A DNA stretch of 64,000 nt, taken from positions 5,456,001-5,520,000 of the forward strand of contig JAZBRS010000077.1 of assembly GCA_037176725.1 (NCBI GenBank), read 5' to 3'. The stretch is from Posidonia oceanica. Its lineage: Eukaryota > Streptophyta > Magnoliopsida > Alismatales > Posidoniaceae. Below the pieces are notes generated by a model, which was given only the letters and a program-made list of their open reading frames with translations, was not told the DNA's origin and made no database searches. Of the stretch, positions 33,142 to 44,689 are shown piece by piece. Both the position numbers and the translations under genes were made by a program. The stretch's first letter is position 1. The number at the start of each line of letters is the position of its first letter.

Positions 33142-33162
33142 TTTAGGGTTTAGGGTTTAGGG
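33142..33162. repeat. Plant telomere-type repeat in the X 3' LTR (3 units)
   Basis: Three perfect TTTAGGG units, with more partial units to 33210. The 5' LTR has six perfect units at 53474-53515. The block lies about 160 bp inside the U3 start. On the - strand it reads CCCTAAA, which includes the telo-box AAACCCTAA found in some plant promoters. Confidence 0.85.
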
Positions 33163-33320
33163 TTTTGGAATGGTTTAGGGTTTTGAGGGTTTAGGGTTTA
33201 GGTTTTTCTAGGGTTTTGCTGTTGTTTTTGGTTTAGAGCATGGGTGTGAAATGGATTTAGCGTTTTGAAGCCACCAGAGAGGGATCCACTAATTCAGCCT
33301 GTCAAAATGGGGTGTCTACA

Positions 33321-33335
33321 GATGCCCCTCCCTGA
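33321..33335 (-). other. Polypurine tract of element X
   Basis: The - strand reads CAGGGAGGGGCATC up to the LTR start TGTAGACACC. It is identical to the Y tract at 25808-25822 and marks the left end of the internal region. Confidence 0.72.
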
Positions 33336-33857
33336 GCGAGGTCAAGGGAACCGAGGCCACTATTCAGGGTTAACAGGACACCCTATTTGACCGGCAAAAG
33401 CACAAAATTGCTATTGACGTGAGTCACTTATTCGGCGGATGCACCGAACGTCGTGACTTGTTGCCGCAATGCAAATGCGGATACGAATGCTGATGGGATG
33501 CAGTGCAACTATCTAGCATGTGATGCCATAACTAGAAAAATGCAGGGCTGATATAGAATGAAGCTAAAAGGAAAACTGCGATGCAACGCGAAAATCTGGT
33601 GGCTCGCCCAGACTTGCGCAACAAGCGGCATCGGACAAGATTGACGAGCATGTCGATCGGGCAAAAAGGTCTACCAGCCTAGAGAGGGGGAGGAAAGAGG
33701 AGGCCTGTCCTTGCCTGAGGGAGCAAGCAAGGCGGCTAGGGCCATGCAGTAGGGGGCAAACAAAAACAAATAGAGGCGCGAGAGGAGAGGGGAACCTTCT
33801 CCTACCACGGAGACATGCAGGACTTCATTCTCCTGGAACAAAGTCATGCGAAGGAAG
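33336..33857. other. Spacer of element X
   Basis: Sequence between the polypurine tract and the hairpin arrays. The first 150 bp match 25823-25960 in Y. Around 33600-33760 there are short stretches like those at 26310-26480 in Y. No reading frame or hairpin array stands out. Confidence 0.5.
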
Positions 33858-34690
33858 TGATAAGATATCAGACTTATCGGCTGGAGGTGATGAGTTTCGG
33901 ATCATCAACCGGGAAGTGATGTTTTAGGGTTCATCAAACTGGAAGGGTGATAGTTATTGGATATCAGCTAGAAAACACAATTGTGCATGATAGTTTCGGA
34001 TATCAGCCGAAAGAGTGATGAGTTTCGGATCATCAGCCAAAGAGTGACGCTTTACGGGTCATCAAACCGGAAAGTGATGTTTTACGACTCATCAAACCGG
34101 AAAGCGCAATTGTGAGTGATAGTTACTAGATATCAGTCGAAAAATGCAAATGCCCGTGATAGTTTCAGATATCAGTCGAAGAGTGATGAGTTTTGGATCA
34201 TCAGCTAAAGAGTGACGTTTTACGGATCATCAAACCGGAAAGCAATGTTTTACTGATCATCAAATTGGAAAGTGATGTTTTACGGATCATCAAATCGGAA
34301 AGCAATGTTTTACAGATCATCAAACCGGAAAGTGATGTTTTACGGATCATCAAACCGGAAAGTGATGTTTTACAGATCATCAAATTGGAAAGCAATGTTT
34401 TACGGATCATCAAACCGGAAAGGGGCGTTTGCGAGTGATAGTTACTGGATATCAGCCGGAAAACACAACTGCAGGTGATAGTTTCGGATATCAGCCGAAA
34501 GAGTGATTAGTTTTGGATCATCAGCCGAGGAGTGATGTTTTACAGGTCATCAAACTGGAAAGCGATGTTTTATGGTTCATCAAATCGAAAAGGGTGCAAT
34601 TGTGAGTGATAGTTACTAGATATCATCGAAAGAGTGATGAGTTTCGAATCATCAACCGAATAGGTGCTTGATTGATTGATTGATTGATAA
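33858..34690. repeat. Hairpin-repeat array of element X, 30-bp type
   Basis: Roughly 25 hairpins of several kinds. Examples are GATAAG/CTTATC (33859-33864, 33873-33878), TGATGA/TCATCA around loop GTTTCGGA (33888-33893, 33902-33907), TGATA/TATCA, and TGATG/CATCA. The last forms an almost exact 30-bp tandem run at about 34211-34425. Loops often end in CGGA and stems are followed by words like CAGCCG or AAACCGG. The array lies between the polypurine tract and the extra ORF. Confidence 0.82.
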
Positions 34691-34723
34691 TATATCGGAC
34701 TTATCGACCAGAAGATGAATTTG

Positions 34724-35113
34724 ATGATAAGATATCAGACTTATTGGCCAGCAAATGACTGGATGATAAGATATCAGACTTATCGACCGACAAATGAATG
34801 GATGATAAGATATCGGACTTATCAGCCAGCAAATGAATGGATGATAAGATATTGGACTTATCGGCTAGCAAATGAATGGGTGATAAGATATCGGACTTAT
34901 CGACCGGCAAATGAATGGATGATAAGATATCAGACTTATCGACTGGCAAATGAATTGATGATAAGATATCAGACTTATCGGCTGGCAAATGAATGGATGA
35001 TAAGATATCGGACTTATCGGCCGGCAAATGAATGGATGATAAGATATCGGACTTATCGGCTGGCAAATGAATGGGTGATAAGATATCGGACTTATCGACC
35101 GGTAAATGATGGT
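34724..35113. repeat. 39-bp tandem repeat, ten copies, each a GATAAG/CTTATC hairpin
   Basis: Ten copies of a 39-bp unit. Each has GATAAG, an eight-base loop such as ATATCGGA, and CTTATC (34765-34770 and 34779-34784 in the second full copy). The changes between copies fall mainly outside the stems. Both strands stay open because 39 is a multiple of three. I do not regard the resulting 13-residue repeat peptides as real. Confidence 0.88.
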
Positions 35114-35174
35114 TTTGAAAGAGCAGATCATCCCGTGATATCCAGGTATATCATGGGGGAAAGATGGGGGAAAT

Positions 35175-35212
35175 GATACCAAGGGGCGGCCAACAAAGAT
35201 GCCCTTGGTATC
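35175..35212. repeat. Conserved GATACCA hairpin of element X
   Basis: A perfect 11-bp stem: GATACCAAGGG (35175-35185) with CCCTTGGTATC (35202-35212). The Y homologue has CCAG with CTGG at the matching place, so both arms changed together. A weaker second hairpin follows to about 35251. Confidence 0.82.
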
Positions 35213-35583
35213 AGGATGATACCAGGGGTTGGCCAGTGCATCCTTGGCATCGAAAACGAATGGTAGAGACAAAACTAACGTGTTTGTCAAATGAGTAGTT
35301 TGGGGTACCAGCCCCTGCAGAAGATCTGAGCGATGGCACTCAGTGGCCTTGCTTGTTTTGACGGCGCGGGTCGGTACTTGGATTGATTGAGGAGGACTTT
35401 CTTGCGACGTTTGGAAGCAAGTTTGGCCAAGGGCCCTGTAATATGATTAGTGCGAACATGCATGCATTGGAGTAGACTTGAAACACAAACAAGTGGCACA
35501 GAACGCCTTTGTATTGATAGAGCTTTGATTACATGCCTGTGGTAGGCCACAAGATACAGCATAAAAACTAAACAAGCAAATAG

Positions 35584-36799
35584 CTATACATGTGCCCTAG
35601 TTGATTTGGGCTTTCTTTGACTTTTTGGAGTCAGGGAACAGGGGGTGCCAGGAGGTATCTCACTGATGGGCCAGAGCGCCTGCACCTCCATCAGGTATTC
35701 AGGAGTGCATCCCTAGCCTTGTGTGGATGCTATGTCAGTAGACTGCACTCCGTGCTGCATCAGGTCAACTAGTTCAATTGTAGCAGATGTCGAGCCGAAT
35801 GGATATGCCTGGAGGACCCTGGGGGTTGTGCTGTCGATGAAGGTGCCCTACTGGAGGACGAACTGCCATATGACCCGAATGGGGTGATACTCCACACCCC
35901 CGGTGAATCCTGGCAGCACAACAAGTCGCACGTCGCGGGTGCCAAAGAAGACAGTGAATGGCTTGACCACAAATGGGATGATGCACCTTGCTATGGTATC
36001 ATCAGTCAGCTCTGATAGCTTCTTATACTCCTCCGAGACACTCTTGATTGTCTTGGCATGGTTGCTATTGCAGTATGTTTCAATAGTGTTGCCCCAGGGG
36101 TGCAGTATGTCCAGTTCTAAATGTACAGCCAGCCAAATCTGTACTAGCACTCCATAGCCGTGGAAGTGGCGGTAGCGGTGAGAGATGCGGTCCTGTCCGT
36201 GGTAAGTTTTAGCCAGGACAACTGGTGCCAGGTCTATCTACCGAGTCACCACAGCAAGCACGATTTCAGCAATTTCTATCGCAACTGTCATCCAGCCATG
36301 TGTGAATATCAGCTCGCCTAGAAATCGGGTGACAAATCCCCAGAGCCATAGCTCATCTCCAAGTTCAGCACGCTTGTCCACAATCTCATTGAAGTAATGC
36401 TAGGCGTAGCATGGGCGTAAGGCCGCTGGTGTAGATCAATCTTTGCTGGCACCGATTAGTAGAGAGCCCAGATAGTTTGCTCAGGACCACTATGTACCTG
36501 TAATGCCTCATGAAGATGGGTAGTCCCATTAGCCAGTAGAAGCCACAGATCCAGCGCACCTCGTCCAGTGTGGGTGTCAATTCTGTCCTTCCGATGCGGA
36601 AGACATGATGCACTGGCTTCCAGAACCTTGCAGCAGTGCACACGAGATGTTGGTTTACTTCGACATCAGCTGCCTTTTGAAGTTTGGTCGATATGCCCCA
36701 CAGGCGTAGCTTTTCACAGTCATCTTGGGTGAGCATGCCGACCCAACCCCGTAGGGTCTCAGAGCAGTGTACTGGGGTCTCGAGAGTGGGGAAGCCCAT
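35584..36799 (-). pseudogene. DUF7745-like extra ORF of element X
   Basis: I recognise the DUF7745 type, a plant family related to the plant mobile domain, of unknown function and often found in retrotransposons. The likely start is ATG 36799 (MGFPTLETP), the homologue of the Y start at 55045. Conserved segments are LRGWVGMLTQDDCEKLRLWG, FWKPVHHVFRIGRTELTPTLDE, FLGELIFTHGW, PVVLAKTY and GVLVQIWLAVHLE. It ends at TAG 35584. A one-base insertion near 36401 and TAG codons near 36240 and at 35848-35850 break it. It is in the sense direction, 1.5 kb downstream of integrase, between pol and the 3' hairpin arrays. The family call is from motif memory and was not searched. Confidence 0.7.
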
Positions 36800-38280
36800 G
36801 GCGCAGGCCGCAGAATGTAGGTAGATAGCTGCTGTAGGATCTTCAGGGTATCTGTTATCAAAGCTGTAGACAGTCAGATCACACACGCATGTAATCGCTG
36901 ACTGAAAGCAAATTCTGAAGTTGGTAAAGCAGTTCAATATATTCAGTAGTTAACATCAAAACATAACAGTTAAGCACATATAAGCAGATGGGATTCTGTT
37001 GGCACAGGGGTGGGGACTGGCAGGAGTTCTGGACCAGCGCAGCTCGAACGATGTCAACGCGTGCTTGGTAAGAGTACTGTCTCAGAGCTGAGGCAAGTTT
37101 TTGCAGAGCAGAATGATTGAGAGGGAGAAGGAATGATTGGTGATGCAGATATGCATGGTGTGGGTTGATATGCTTTATTTATGATTGGTATGCTTTGCCC
37201 TTAGCATACGAAGTGCTTTGGTGCTTGCTGTAGAGGAAAAGAGTGGTCCCTGACTCACTAGACTCTACTTGGACTCCTAACTTGTAGGCGGCACTCCGGA
37301 AGGGGTGTTGGCGGTATTCAGGTGGTGGTGTAGCAAGGACAGGCTACCTGCCAAACTCTTCATGACCTACACCTACTTTCTCTCTCTTTTTTTCCTTTCG
37401 TTTTCTCCCACATGGGTGTGTAGGCTTTTCCTGTCCCTGGCTTGGAGGTGATGGGTGCCTAGTTTTGAGGTGGGGGAGTTGTAGATTGTTCAGGCTTGCA
37501 CCCTTGGTTCCTTTCTAGGGTATGGGGGGATAACGCTGCCTGTATTTCTAAGGTTGACTTTTGTCCAACCTCTTTCTTTTCTTCTTCTCTTTTTTTTTGT
37601 TTGCTTTTTTTTTCTTTTGTTTGTTTCTTCTTCTTTTTTCATTCTCTTTTTTTCCTTTTTTCTTTTTCACAGGCTTCCCCTATCCCTATTTTGGAAGTAA
37701 AAGGGGTGCATAGATTCATGGATGTAGGCTTTGGGTCCTCTCCAAGGTGATCTGGAGGGGCAAGGTTGGACTGCACACCCCTATCTTTAGGGCCAACTTC
37801 TGTCTTCACCTTTTGTTCTTTTTCATTTGTGCCCAAGCTTAGACATTTACTCTTTTTTAGCTCACACCCTAGCACTTTTCCTCCCTCTAGAGGTGTATGT
37901 CCTATGGGTTTGGGCATTTCGCCTATCCTGATTCGGTGGTGGCTCCCTCACCAACTAGGACATTCGAGTAGTGCCGAGTGAGGCAGGGTGGACTCCTTCC
38001 AGAGCAGGCAAGCACTTCCAGTCTTCATCACCGAGTGAGATGCAATGCATGACTTATGAGGATGATGATGATGATTTCGAAAGGGATAATGTTTGGAAAG
38101 GACGGAATGTATGAGGATGTTTAGTGGAGAAGAAATGCAAGAGATGGGTCAAAGAGATATATGAAGATATACAGGGGTAGAGATGCAAGAGGCAAGACAA
38201 GAGATGTGTAGAGATGTACAAAGAGTGAGAATGCAAGCGACGGGATGGGGGAGAAGGATCTGCCATGGGGTTGCCCTAGG
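36800..38280 (-). other. Spacer between integrase and extra ORF in element X
   Basis: No coding region. Homologous to 55046-56422 in Y. On the + strand it has a T-rich tract (37560-37670) next to CACAGGCTTCCCCTATCCCTA, and a C/T-rich region near 37370-37410. Read on the - strand the tract is purine-rich, and could in principle act as a second polypurine tract or as an intron-like spacer before the extra ORF. Confidence 0.5.
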
Positions 38281-39405
38281 CTACTGATAGTACTTCTTGA
38301 GGTAGCACAGGTTGATAGGCTCAGACTGCTCGACCTGATACATGTCCTCAAGAGTTACAGTGCCACCCAAGAAGATCTACTTGACCACAAAGGGGCCACG
38401 CCAATTAGGTCAGAATTTGCCTCGACCGTTAGGTAAATGAATGGCACGTAGAACAAGATCTCCTGACTGGAAGCTTCTGAGCTGAACTTTCTTCAAGTAT
38501 GCTCTGACCATTCGCTTCTGGTAACAGTGAGCATTGTGCATAGCTTGCAGCCAGTACTCATCAATCAGATTTAGTTGGACGCAGCGATCTTCGACCCATT
38601 CTGCTTCTTCCAACTCAGCTTCCCGTAGGATCCGCTATGAAGAGATCTCTACTTCGACAGGCAGCACCGCCTCTATGCCATACACCAAAGAGTACGGGGT
38701 GGCTCTTGTTGAGGTCCGGACAGATGTCCTGTACGCCCAGAGCACGTAAGGAAGCTTGTCATGCCAATCCTTATGAGTTTCCGCCATCTTCTTTACGATC
38801 TTTACAATGTTCTTGTTGGCAGACTCCACTGCTCCGTTCATCTGCGGTCAATAGGGCAAGGACCTGTGGTGCTTGATGTTGAAGCTCTATAGATAGTCTT
38901 CGATCCTCTTGGCAATAAAATTCGTGCTGTTATCAGAGATGAGCGTGTGTGGGACCCCATACCGGGCTATGATATTGTTCCTGATAAACTTTTCTGTAGC
39001 CACGGCAGTAACTATTTTGTAGGAGGCTGCTTCCACCCACTTGGTAAAGTAGTTGATCACTACCAGAATGTAGCGATGACCATTAGAAGCTGTAGGGTGA
39101 ATGGCGCTAATGACATCAATTCCCCAAGTGGAGAAGGGCTATGGCGATGACATGCTATGCAATTCCTGTAGGGGCGCCCGAATGAAGTTACCATACACTT
39201 GACAGTTGTGGCATATGCACATAAACCAGCAGCAGTCTGCTTCCATGGTTAGCCAAAAGTAGCCTTGGAGCATTATCTTCTTGGCCAGGAGGACGCCATT
39301 CATGTGCAGGCCACAAGTTCCTACATGCACTTGAAGCATCAGCGTGTCAGCCTCCGATTTGTTCAAGCAACGTAGGAGCATTTGATTGTATGATCTTCTG
39401 TACAA
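38281..39405 (-). pseudogene. pol: Integrase of element X
   Basis: Integrase inserts the DNA copy into the chromosome. An N-terminal H-x-G-type zinc module (VHVGTCGLHMNG with CHNCQ) is followed by the catalytic core with GIDVIS (first Asp), LISDN (second Asp) and GAVESANKN (Glu), all retained. A C-terminal region includes SFQSGDLVLR and ends EPINLCYLKKYYQ at the natural stop, 38281-38283. It is broken by TAG, TGA and frameshift changes, for example TAG for the Trp before PFSTWG and a TGA at 38410-38412 that Y shares. Confidence 0.87.
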
Positions 39406-40530
39406 CTATCCTACCCCTAGTACATACTTTGACGCTAGACATGCCAAAGTTCTTTTATCTACTACTGAGGTGCCGAGCGGAAGACTGCCAGACTCTAGGA
39501 AAGCCTTTATGTCATGATACCAAGGCTGCTCCTCTGCTAGATCTGCCTCTTCTATGCTCATGCAGTGTGCAGGTTGCTCTATGCGAGTAACTGACACATC
39601 CACTGTGCTGTTTTTAGGTATACTGAGCCAAGACACCAACGTTGCCAATGCATCTGCATATGTGTTCCTTACTTTGTTCATGTACGTGAAGCGGATGCTC
39701 GCAAATTCCCTTATCAACTTCAGCAGGTGTTCATGATACAGCAATAACTTTGGATCCTTTGTCTTCCAGTCCCCATTCACTTGAGAAATCACCAGCATGG
39801 CGTCGCCGTGCACAAGCAACTTCTGCACCTCATGCTCAAGGGCGACTTTCAGTCCTAGGATGCACGCTTCATATTCTACCTCGTTGTTGGTGCATTTGAA
39901 GGTCAGCTTCCTCACGAAGGGAATCATCTGTCCCTAAGGCGTTGTCAGCACTGTGCCTACATCTCGACCCTTCTTGTTGACAGTGCCATCAAAGTACAAC
40001 TGCCACTGCTCTTGATCTTCAGGGTCCTTCTCCTCAGAGTCTTCCATTGCAAAAAGAATGTCCTCGTCTGAGAACTGCGTCTGGAGTGGCTGGTATTCAG
40101 GCAGAGGGAAATCAGCAAGATGATCCACCATGGCTTGGCCCTTCATGGACTTCTGAGTGACAAAAATGATGTCGTATTGAGACAGCAGCACCTGCCACTT
40201 AACACATCTTCCCACCATGGCCGGCTTCTGGAAGAGAAACTTGATAGGATCATGCCGGCACAAGAGCTGAACTGGGTATGCCATCATATAATGCCTTAGT
40301 TTTTATGTAGCCCAAACAAGAGATAGGCAGGTCTTCTCTATTGTACTGTACCTGGCTTCGCATTCATTGAACTTCTTACTCAGGTAATAAATGGCGCGCT
40401 CCTTTCTACCTGATTCATCATGTTGGCCCAAGACGGCGCCCATGGAATGCTGCGTGGTGGAAAGGTAGAGAAGCAGAGTTCTCCTTGGCATGGGAGGAAC
40501 CAAGACGGGAGGCTTGATCAACAGCTGCTT
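39406..40530 (-). pseudogene. pol: RNase H domains of element X
   Basis: The RT-linked RNase H has LLLYLSTTQHSMGAVLGQ and IYYLSKKFNECEARYS (40521-40303), then LRHYMMAYPVQ. The extra RNase H-like domain has QLYFDGTVNKKG, NNEVEYEACILGL, LVHGDAMLVI and TYADALATL (about 40000-39600). All four acidic residues are present. Stops include a TAA before KLRHYM and a TAG at 39934-39936; the latter also occurs in Y at the same codon. Confidence 0.87.
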
Positions 40531-41735
40531 GATCTTGTCAAATGCAGCCTAGCACTCCTCGCTCCAATCGATCTGTGCATTCTTCTTCAGGAGTTTAAAT
40601 ATTGGCTTGTAGATGGGCATAAGCTATGCAATGAAGCAACTGATATATTGTAAACGACCTAGCAAGCCCCTGACCTCCTTTTCAGTCCTGGGGGTGGCAT
40701 GTCTACGATGGCTTTTGCCTTCATCGGGTCCACTTCAATCCCCCTCTAGCTAACAATGTAGCCCAAAAGTTTGCCAGAAGATACCCTGAATACACATTTA
40801 CTGGGGTTAAGGCGCAGCTTGTACTTTCTCAAGCGGTCAAAGAGCTTCTTCAAACAAGCAAGGTGATCCTCAGGCTCTTTGGTTTTGGCAATCATATCAT
40901 CTACATAGACCTCCACTTCTTGGTGCATGAGGTAGTGGAAAAGTGCAGTCATGGCCCTCTGATAGGTTGCGCAAGCATTTTTCAGCCCAAACGGCATAAC
41001 TTGGTAGCAGAAGACTCCCTAGGGGATGATGAATGAAGTCTTTTCCATGTCTTCATCTGCCATTTTGATCTGGTTATATCCAGAGAAGCCATCCATGAAG
41101 GAGAGCATCTTGTGGCCTGCAGTATTGTCGACTAGGACGTCAATGTGAGGCAATGGGAAATCGTCCTTGGGACTCGCCTTGTTCAGGTCCCTATAGTCGA
41201 TACAAATCTGGACTCGACCATCTTTCTTGGGCATAGGAACAATGTTTGCAAGCCACTTAGGATAAAGGACGACCTTCAGGAAATTGACTTTGTGCTGCTT
41301 CATGATCTCTTCTTTGATCATGAGCAGCCACTGCAGTCGCCATCTTCTTAGTTTCTACTTTACTGGCTTGGCATCTGCATTCAAAAGCAGGTTGTGCACC
41401 ACTATCTCGACATCAAGGCCGACCATGTCCTCGTAGCTCCAAGCGAAGACATCCGCATACTCTTTCAGGAATACGATGAACTTTGCTCTGGCCTGGGATG
41501 ACAGCTGGGCACTGATACGGACCTCTCTGGCTTCTTCAGCCGTGTCGATATTAACAACCTCTGTTTCTTCTTCAACATGGAGGTTGGGGCCTTCTGGATC
41601 ATCGTCATAGGGCCAGAACTCGGGCAATGGTTCATCATTCTCGTCCTCGCCCATATCATCCTCCTTTCCATATGCAATAAGTTCCGAGAGGATCTCCTTC
41701 TCAAAAGTGGGGTTTGTGATATCGAAGGAGTGCAT
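40531..41735 (-). pseudogene. pol: Reverse transcriptase of element X
   Basis: It begins with MHSFDITNPTFEKEILSEL and an acidic stretch, then the pre-RT segment YADVFAWSYEDMVGLD. The fingers and palm follow: VVLYPKWLANIVP, CIDYRDLNKASPKDDFPLPH, FMDGFSGYNQI and VYVDDMIAK, with the YVDD box at 40896-40907. The thumb starts with LNPSKCVFRV. Catalytic residues are intact, but TAG codons interrupt at the start of KLRRWR, before GVFCYQ, and in the thumb. Confidence 0.9.
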
Positions 41736-43246
41736 ATGTTCCGCTACTTGGCCCTAGTGACGCTTCAGGATGGTCACGTTTACTCGAGTGTTCTTGTATC
41801 CTCGATGCGCGACCTCTGTCCTGGCAACTTCCTTTGCCTGCTCTGACCTGGTTGATTTTGCTGAGGGCTCTGCCACTGATTCTGTTGATGGTTCTGCTGA
41901 CTCTATCACTGATGCTGCTGATGGCCCTGCTGCTAAGGCTGCTAATAACTCTATTGCTGATGCTGCTTTCAGCTCTGTTACTGCCTGGACTGTTGACTCA
42001 ATTGCTGTCTACACTGCCAATGTTTCCTCCTTCACGTCTTCTAGTGTACTTACAGAGGGTATATCGGACTGGCGGCAGATCTAGGTACTGCCGCTTGCTG
42101 CACCGCCTGAGTGGGGCATGTGCTGCACAAACCACCTAGACCTGCCTTGTGGTTGCAAAGTGATGAGCTCATTTGGTCTAGTGGAGTCTGCTGCTGCTGA
42201 GTCTTCTTCTAAGACCATGATAGACGCATGGTCTTCTGGCGGGGGACGGTCCGTAACCATGGTTTTCCCTTTCCTTTCCTCTCTTTGGTGCTCTGCCAGG
42301 TCCTCTACCAGTGACATGAGCTATTCCTAGTACAGTAGCTCTAAGTCACCCATCCACGAGTCGACCTGGGCCTCTGCCGCGCTCCTTCCTCCTCATCCGA
42401 GGGTGAGTTGACGTAACTGGAGCCAAGGGCCTCTGGCTCTGGCCCATCTGCTAGATGTACTACTGCCCTAGATGCTTGCACTGTCTGGCCTACAGGCATG
42501 CCTGATTACGGCGGCTTCGTGATCAGAGATCCAAACAGATTGGTTAGCAAGGCCGTAGATGGGTGCGTTGCCAAAGTCACTGCTGCAATTGGAGGGTAGG
42601 CAAAGCTACTCTTCTAAGGGCCCGATGGCTGGGAGGCTGTGTTGCTCGACAGGACCTCTACATCTAGTAGTGATAGTGAGTGTGTGGCCTATGACGCCAT
42701 GGGGGCCTGCCACGAGGATTGCTGTTTTGCGACAGGAAGATGTGTAGCGGACAGCACCGGCTGCATTTTCTATGATGCGGCTGCTAAAGTGGGCCGAGTC
42801 GTGCTGCTGGCTAAACTGGCTGACTGACCCTCCAGAGAGGGTAACAGCTGTACTAATGTGACTGCGGCCGCAGGTGGACTGGCTAACTGTGCCTGAAGGG
42901 GTGTCCCTGACTTCTGAGCTGCTGCTACTGCAGGTGCTTGTGATGCTAACGTGGCTGTAGAAATGTGAAAGCTTGTCAGTCCTGCCACAGGGCCTGCTAA
43001 ATTGGCTACTGTATCTGTTGAAGGTAGAGCCAGACAAATCAACCGAGGTGCCTCCATGCTGATCAGAACTTTGCCACAGGTTTGGGCCGCCTCTACTACG
43101 CCAGACTGCTCCTCATCCGAATAGTAGCCCTCAATGTAGACCCATGCTTCTATTGGCACGGCGGCTTGACCATCGATTGAACCCAGAGTACCTACACTGG
43201 TGAAGTAAGTGAGGACCCTGGGAACGACCATCCTCTGATTCTTCAA
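41736..43246 (-). pseudogene. pol: Protease-RT linker of element X
   Basis: Ala/Ser/Thr/Val-rich low-complexity coding remnant between protease and RT. An acidic block with EAWVYIEGYYSDEEQSG (near 43130) recurs in Y as EEWVYIEDYYSNEEQS, so this part was under some constraint. The region 41890-42010 contains a degenerate GCT/GAT-type trinucleotide run. I see no clear intron comparable with that of W. Confidence 0.6.
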
Positions 43247-44689
43247 CTAAAAGCATCCGTCTTCACTGGGCTTTGGCTCATATCCAAGACTCTCAGATTT
43301 TCTCCGCTCCTCCGCCACGATCGGCTCTGCGATCCCTTGGCCGTATCGCCTGAGCGGTATTCCTTTAACGTAACCCCACCTGTGATAGACATTCTTGACC
43401 ATCTGCAAAGGGTTATTGTGAACAGCCAAGGAGTTGACGCGTTCAAGGTCAGGAATGAAGTTAACCGGCTCGCACCGATTAATGCGATACAAAGCGTCGG
43501 AGATTTCAGGGTCAAAGGGGACAGTTTGTGAAGAGACGGGGGAGACTGCCTTGATCTGCTCCTTCACAAAGTTCTCTACCATGATGACAATGACATCGTC
43601 GCCGTGGCGGTACTTTATCATGCCTTGGAGGGTCGAGGGGAGGACCTGATGCTTATGGAGACAAGGGTGCCCAAGCAGGAAGTTAAAATTAGGCTTCAAG
43701 TCGATAACGTAGAATTCTACATCGATTACAACCAGACCAATGGTAAGAGGAATAATCAGAATCCCTAGAGCATCATGGTAGGTATTATCAAAAGCTGTCA
43801 TTCCCTTTATAGCTGGAGTGATATCCTCGGCTTTGAATCCGAGCTTTGTTGCAGTACGCAAGGGACAGACGTTAAGGCCTGACCCGTTATCAACTAGCGT
43901 GAGGGGAATGCGAAAGCTTTTGAACTGAACCGTGACGAACAAGGGTTGGTTATGATTAATCCCCACCGGAGGCAGTTCATCGCTTGTGAAAGAAATGATC
44001 TGAGGCTCTGTAATCATCCCTACCATGCTCTCCAAGGCTGCAGGCTCATTTGTTTGGGACACATGGGTAGCTTGGAACACGCGAAGAAAAGCCTCACGGT
44101 GTTCGGAAGAGGAGTGTATAAGGTCCCAGATTGAAATGTCGACTTTAACCTTCTTAAGCTGAGAGGTAATGTCAGCCTTGGGTTGGCTCTTCTTGGTAGT
44201 AGGAGGGGTGGCTTTGGTGGCAAGTTCTAAGGGGACAAGTACAGGGGGTTGACTTGAGGGTGGAGCTACTATGGGTTGGCTTGAGGGCTGGCCTGATGGT
44301 GGAGCTACTGTGGGTTGGCTTGAGGGCTGGCCTGATGGCAGAGCTTCTGTGGGTTGGCTTGAGGGCTGGCCTGATGGCAGAGCTACTGTGGATTGGCTTG
44401 AGGGTGGGGGCATAGCAGGTTTTGGATGGCTTGGCCTAACCACTGGTGTCGGGGGTCTGTAGACCCTCCCCGATCGTGTCACTTCTGCACACATTTCTGT
44501 GGCGTAGCTGTATGGTACGCGACGGGTGTCTTGAGTTAAATCAATAACCACGGGAGCACGTGCTACGAGCACAAGAGGGGCTGCAAGGGTGCCTATTGGA
44601 TTCTGGGGAGATAAGGTTGTTGGGGAGGGAAGGCGGGGGTAGGCTGAGGTCTGCCTAAAAGGTGTACAGAGGATCCTAACTGAGGCCAT
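43247..44689 (-). pseudogene. pol: Protease region of element X, 480-codon open segment
   Basis: This is the longest uninterrupted coding stretch in X. Residues 95-150 are a Pro/Gln/Ser repeat from a 39-bp minisatellite (SGQPSSQPT units). VDISIWDLIHSSSEHRE (residues 183-199) is the lead-in. The protease has LVDNGSGLNVCPL (265-277), where DNGS replaces the common DTG, and FNFLLGHPCLHKHQ (335-348). The end (about 437-453) may be a worn G-patch. Plant Tat elements often have DGGS- or DNGS-type motifs, so the site may have been active. It is not a complete gene, as gag and RT are broken. Confidence 0.85.
44270..44405. repeat. 39-bp minisatellite in the X protease N-terminus
   Basis: About three and a half copies of a unit containing GGTTGGCTTGAGGGCTGGCC. 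It encodes the 13-residue SGQPSSQPTVALP-type repeat. Y has no such expansion at the matching place. Confidence 0.8.

Larger units (their letters stand above)
28142..33320 (-). repeat. 3' LTR of element X (5179 bp)
   Basis: The + strand edges are TGTAGTAATC and GGGGTGTCTACA, giving a perfect 5-bp TGTAG/CTACA terminal inverted repeat. In element sense: U3 start, TTTAGGG units (33142-33162 on the + strand), T-rich array (32290-32980), purine block (32040-32280), GC-rich block with TATA-like word (30540-32030), A-rich AATGCAATA repeats (29680-30530), a 40-bp tandem array (28867-29113) and two conserved hairpins. The order matches the 5' LTR at 48522-53680 throughout. Confidence 0.92.

Noticed and set aside
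34715..35176. 153-codon + strand and 121-codon - strand frames with 13-residue repeats
   Set aside because: They arise because the tandem unit is 39 bp. Both strands are open, with no start context or domain.
35584..36799. DUF7745-like ORF as an independent host gene
   Set aside because: It occurs at the same place in X and Y, in the sense direction between integrase and the 3' LTR, so it belongs to the element.
37560..37670. T-rich tract near integrase as a terminator or promoter
   Set aside because: It is a simple pyrimidine tract also present in Y at 56180-56262, with no other signal to support a specific role.
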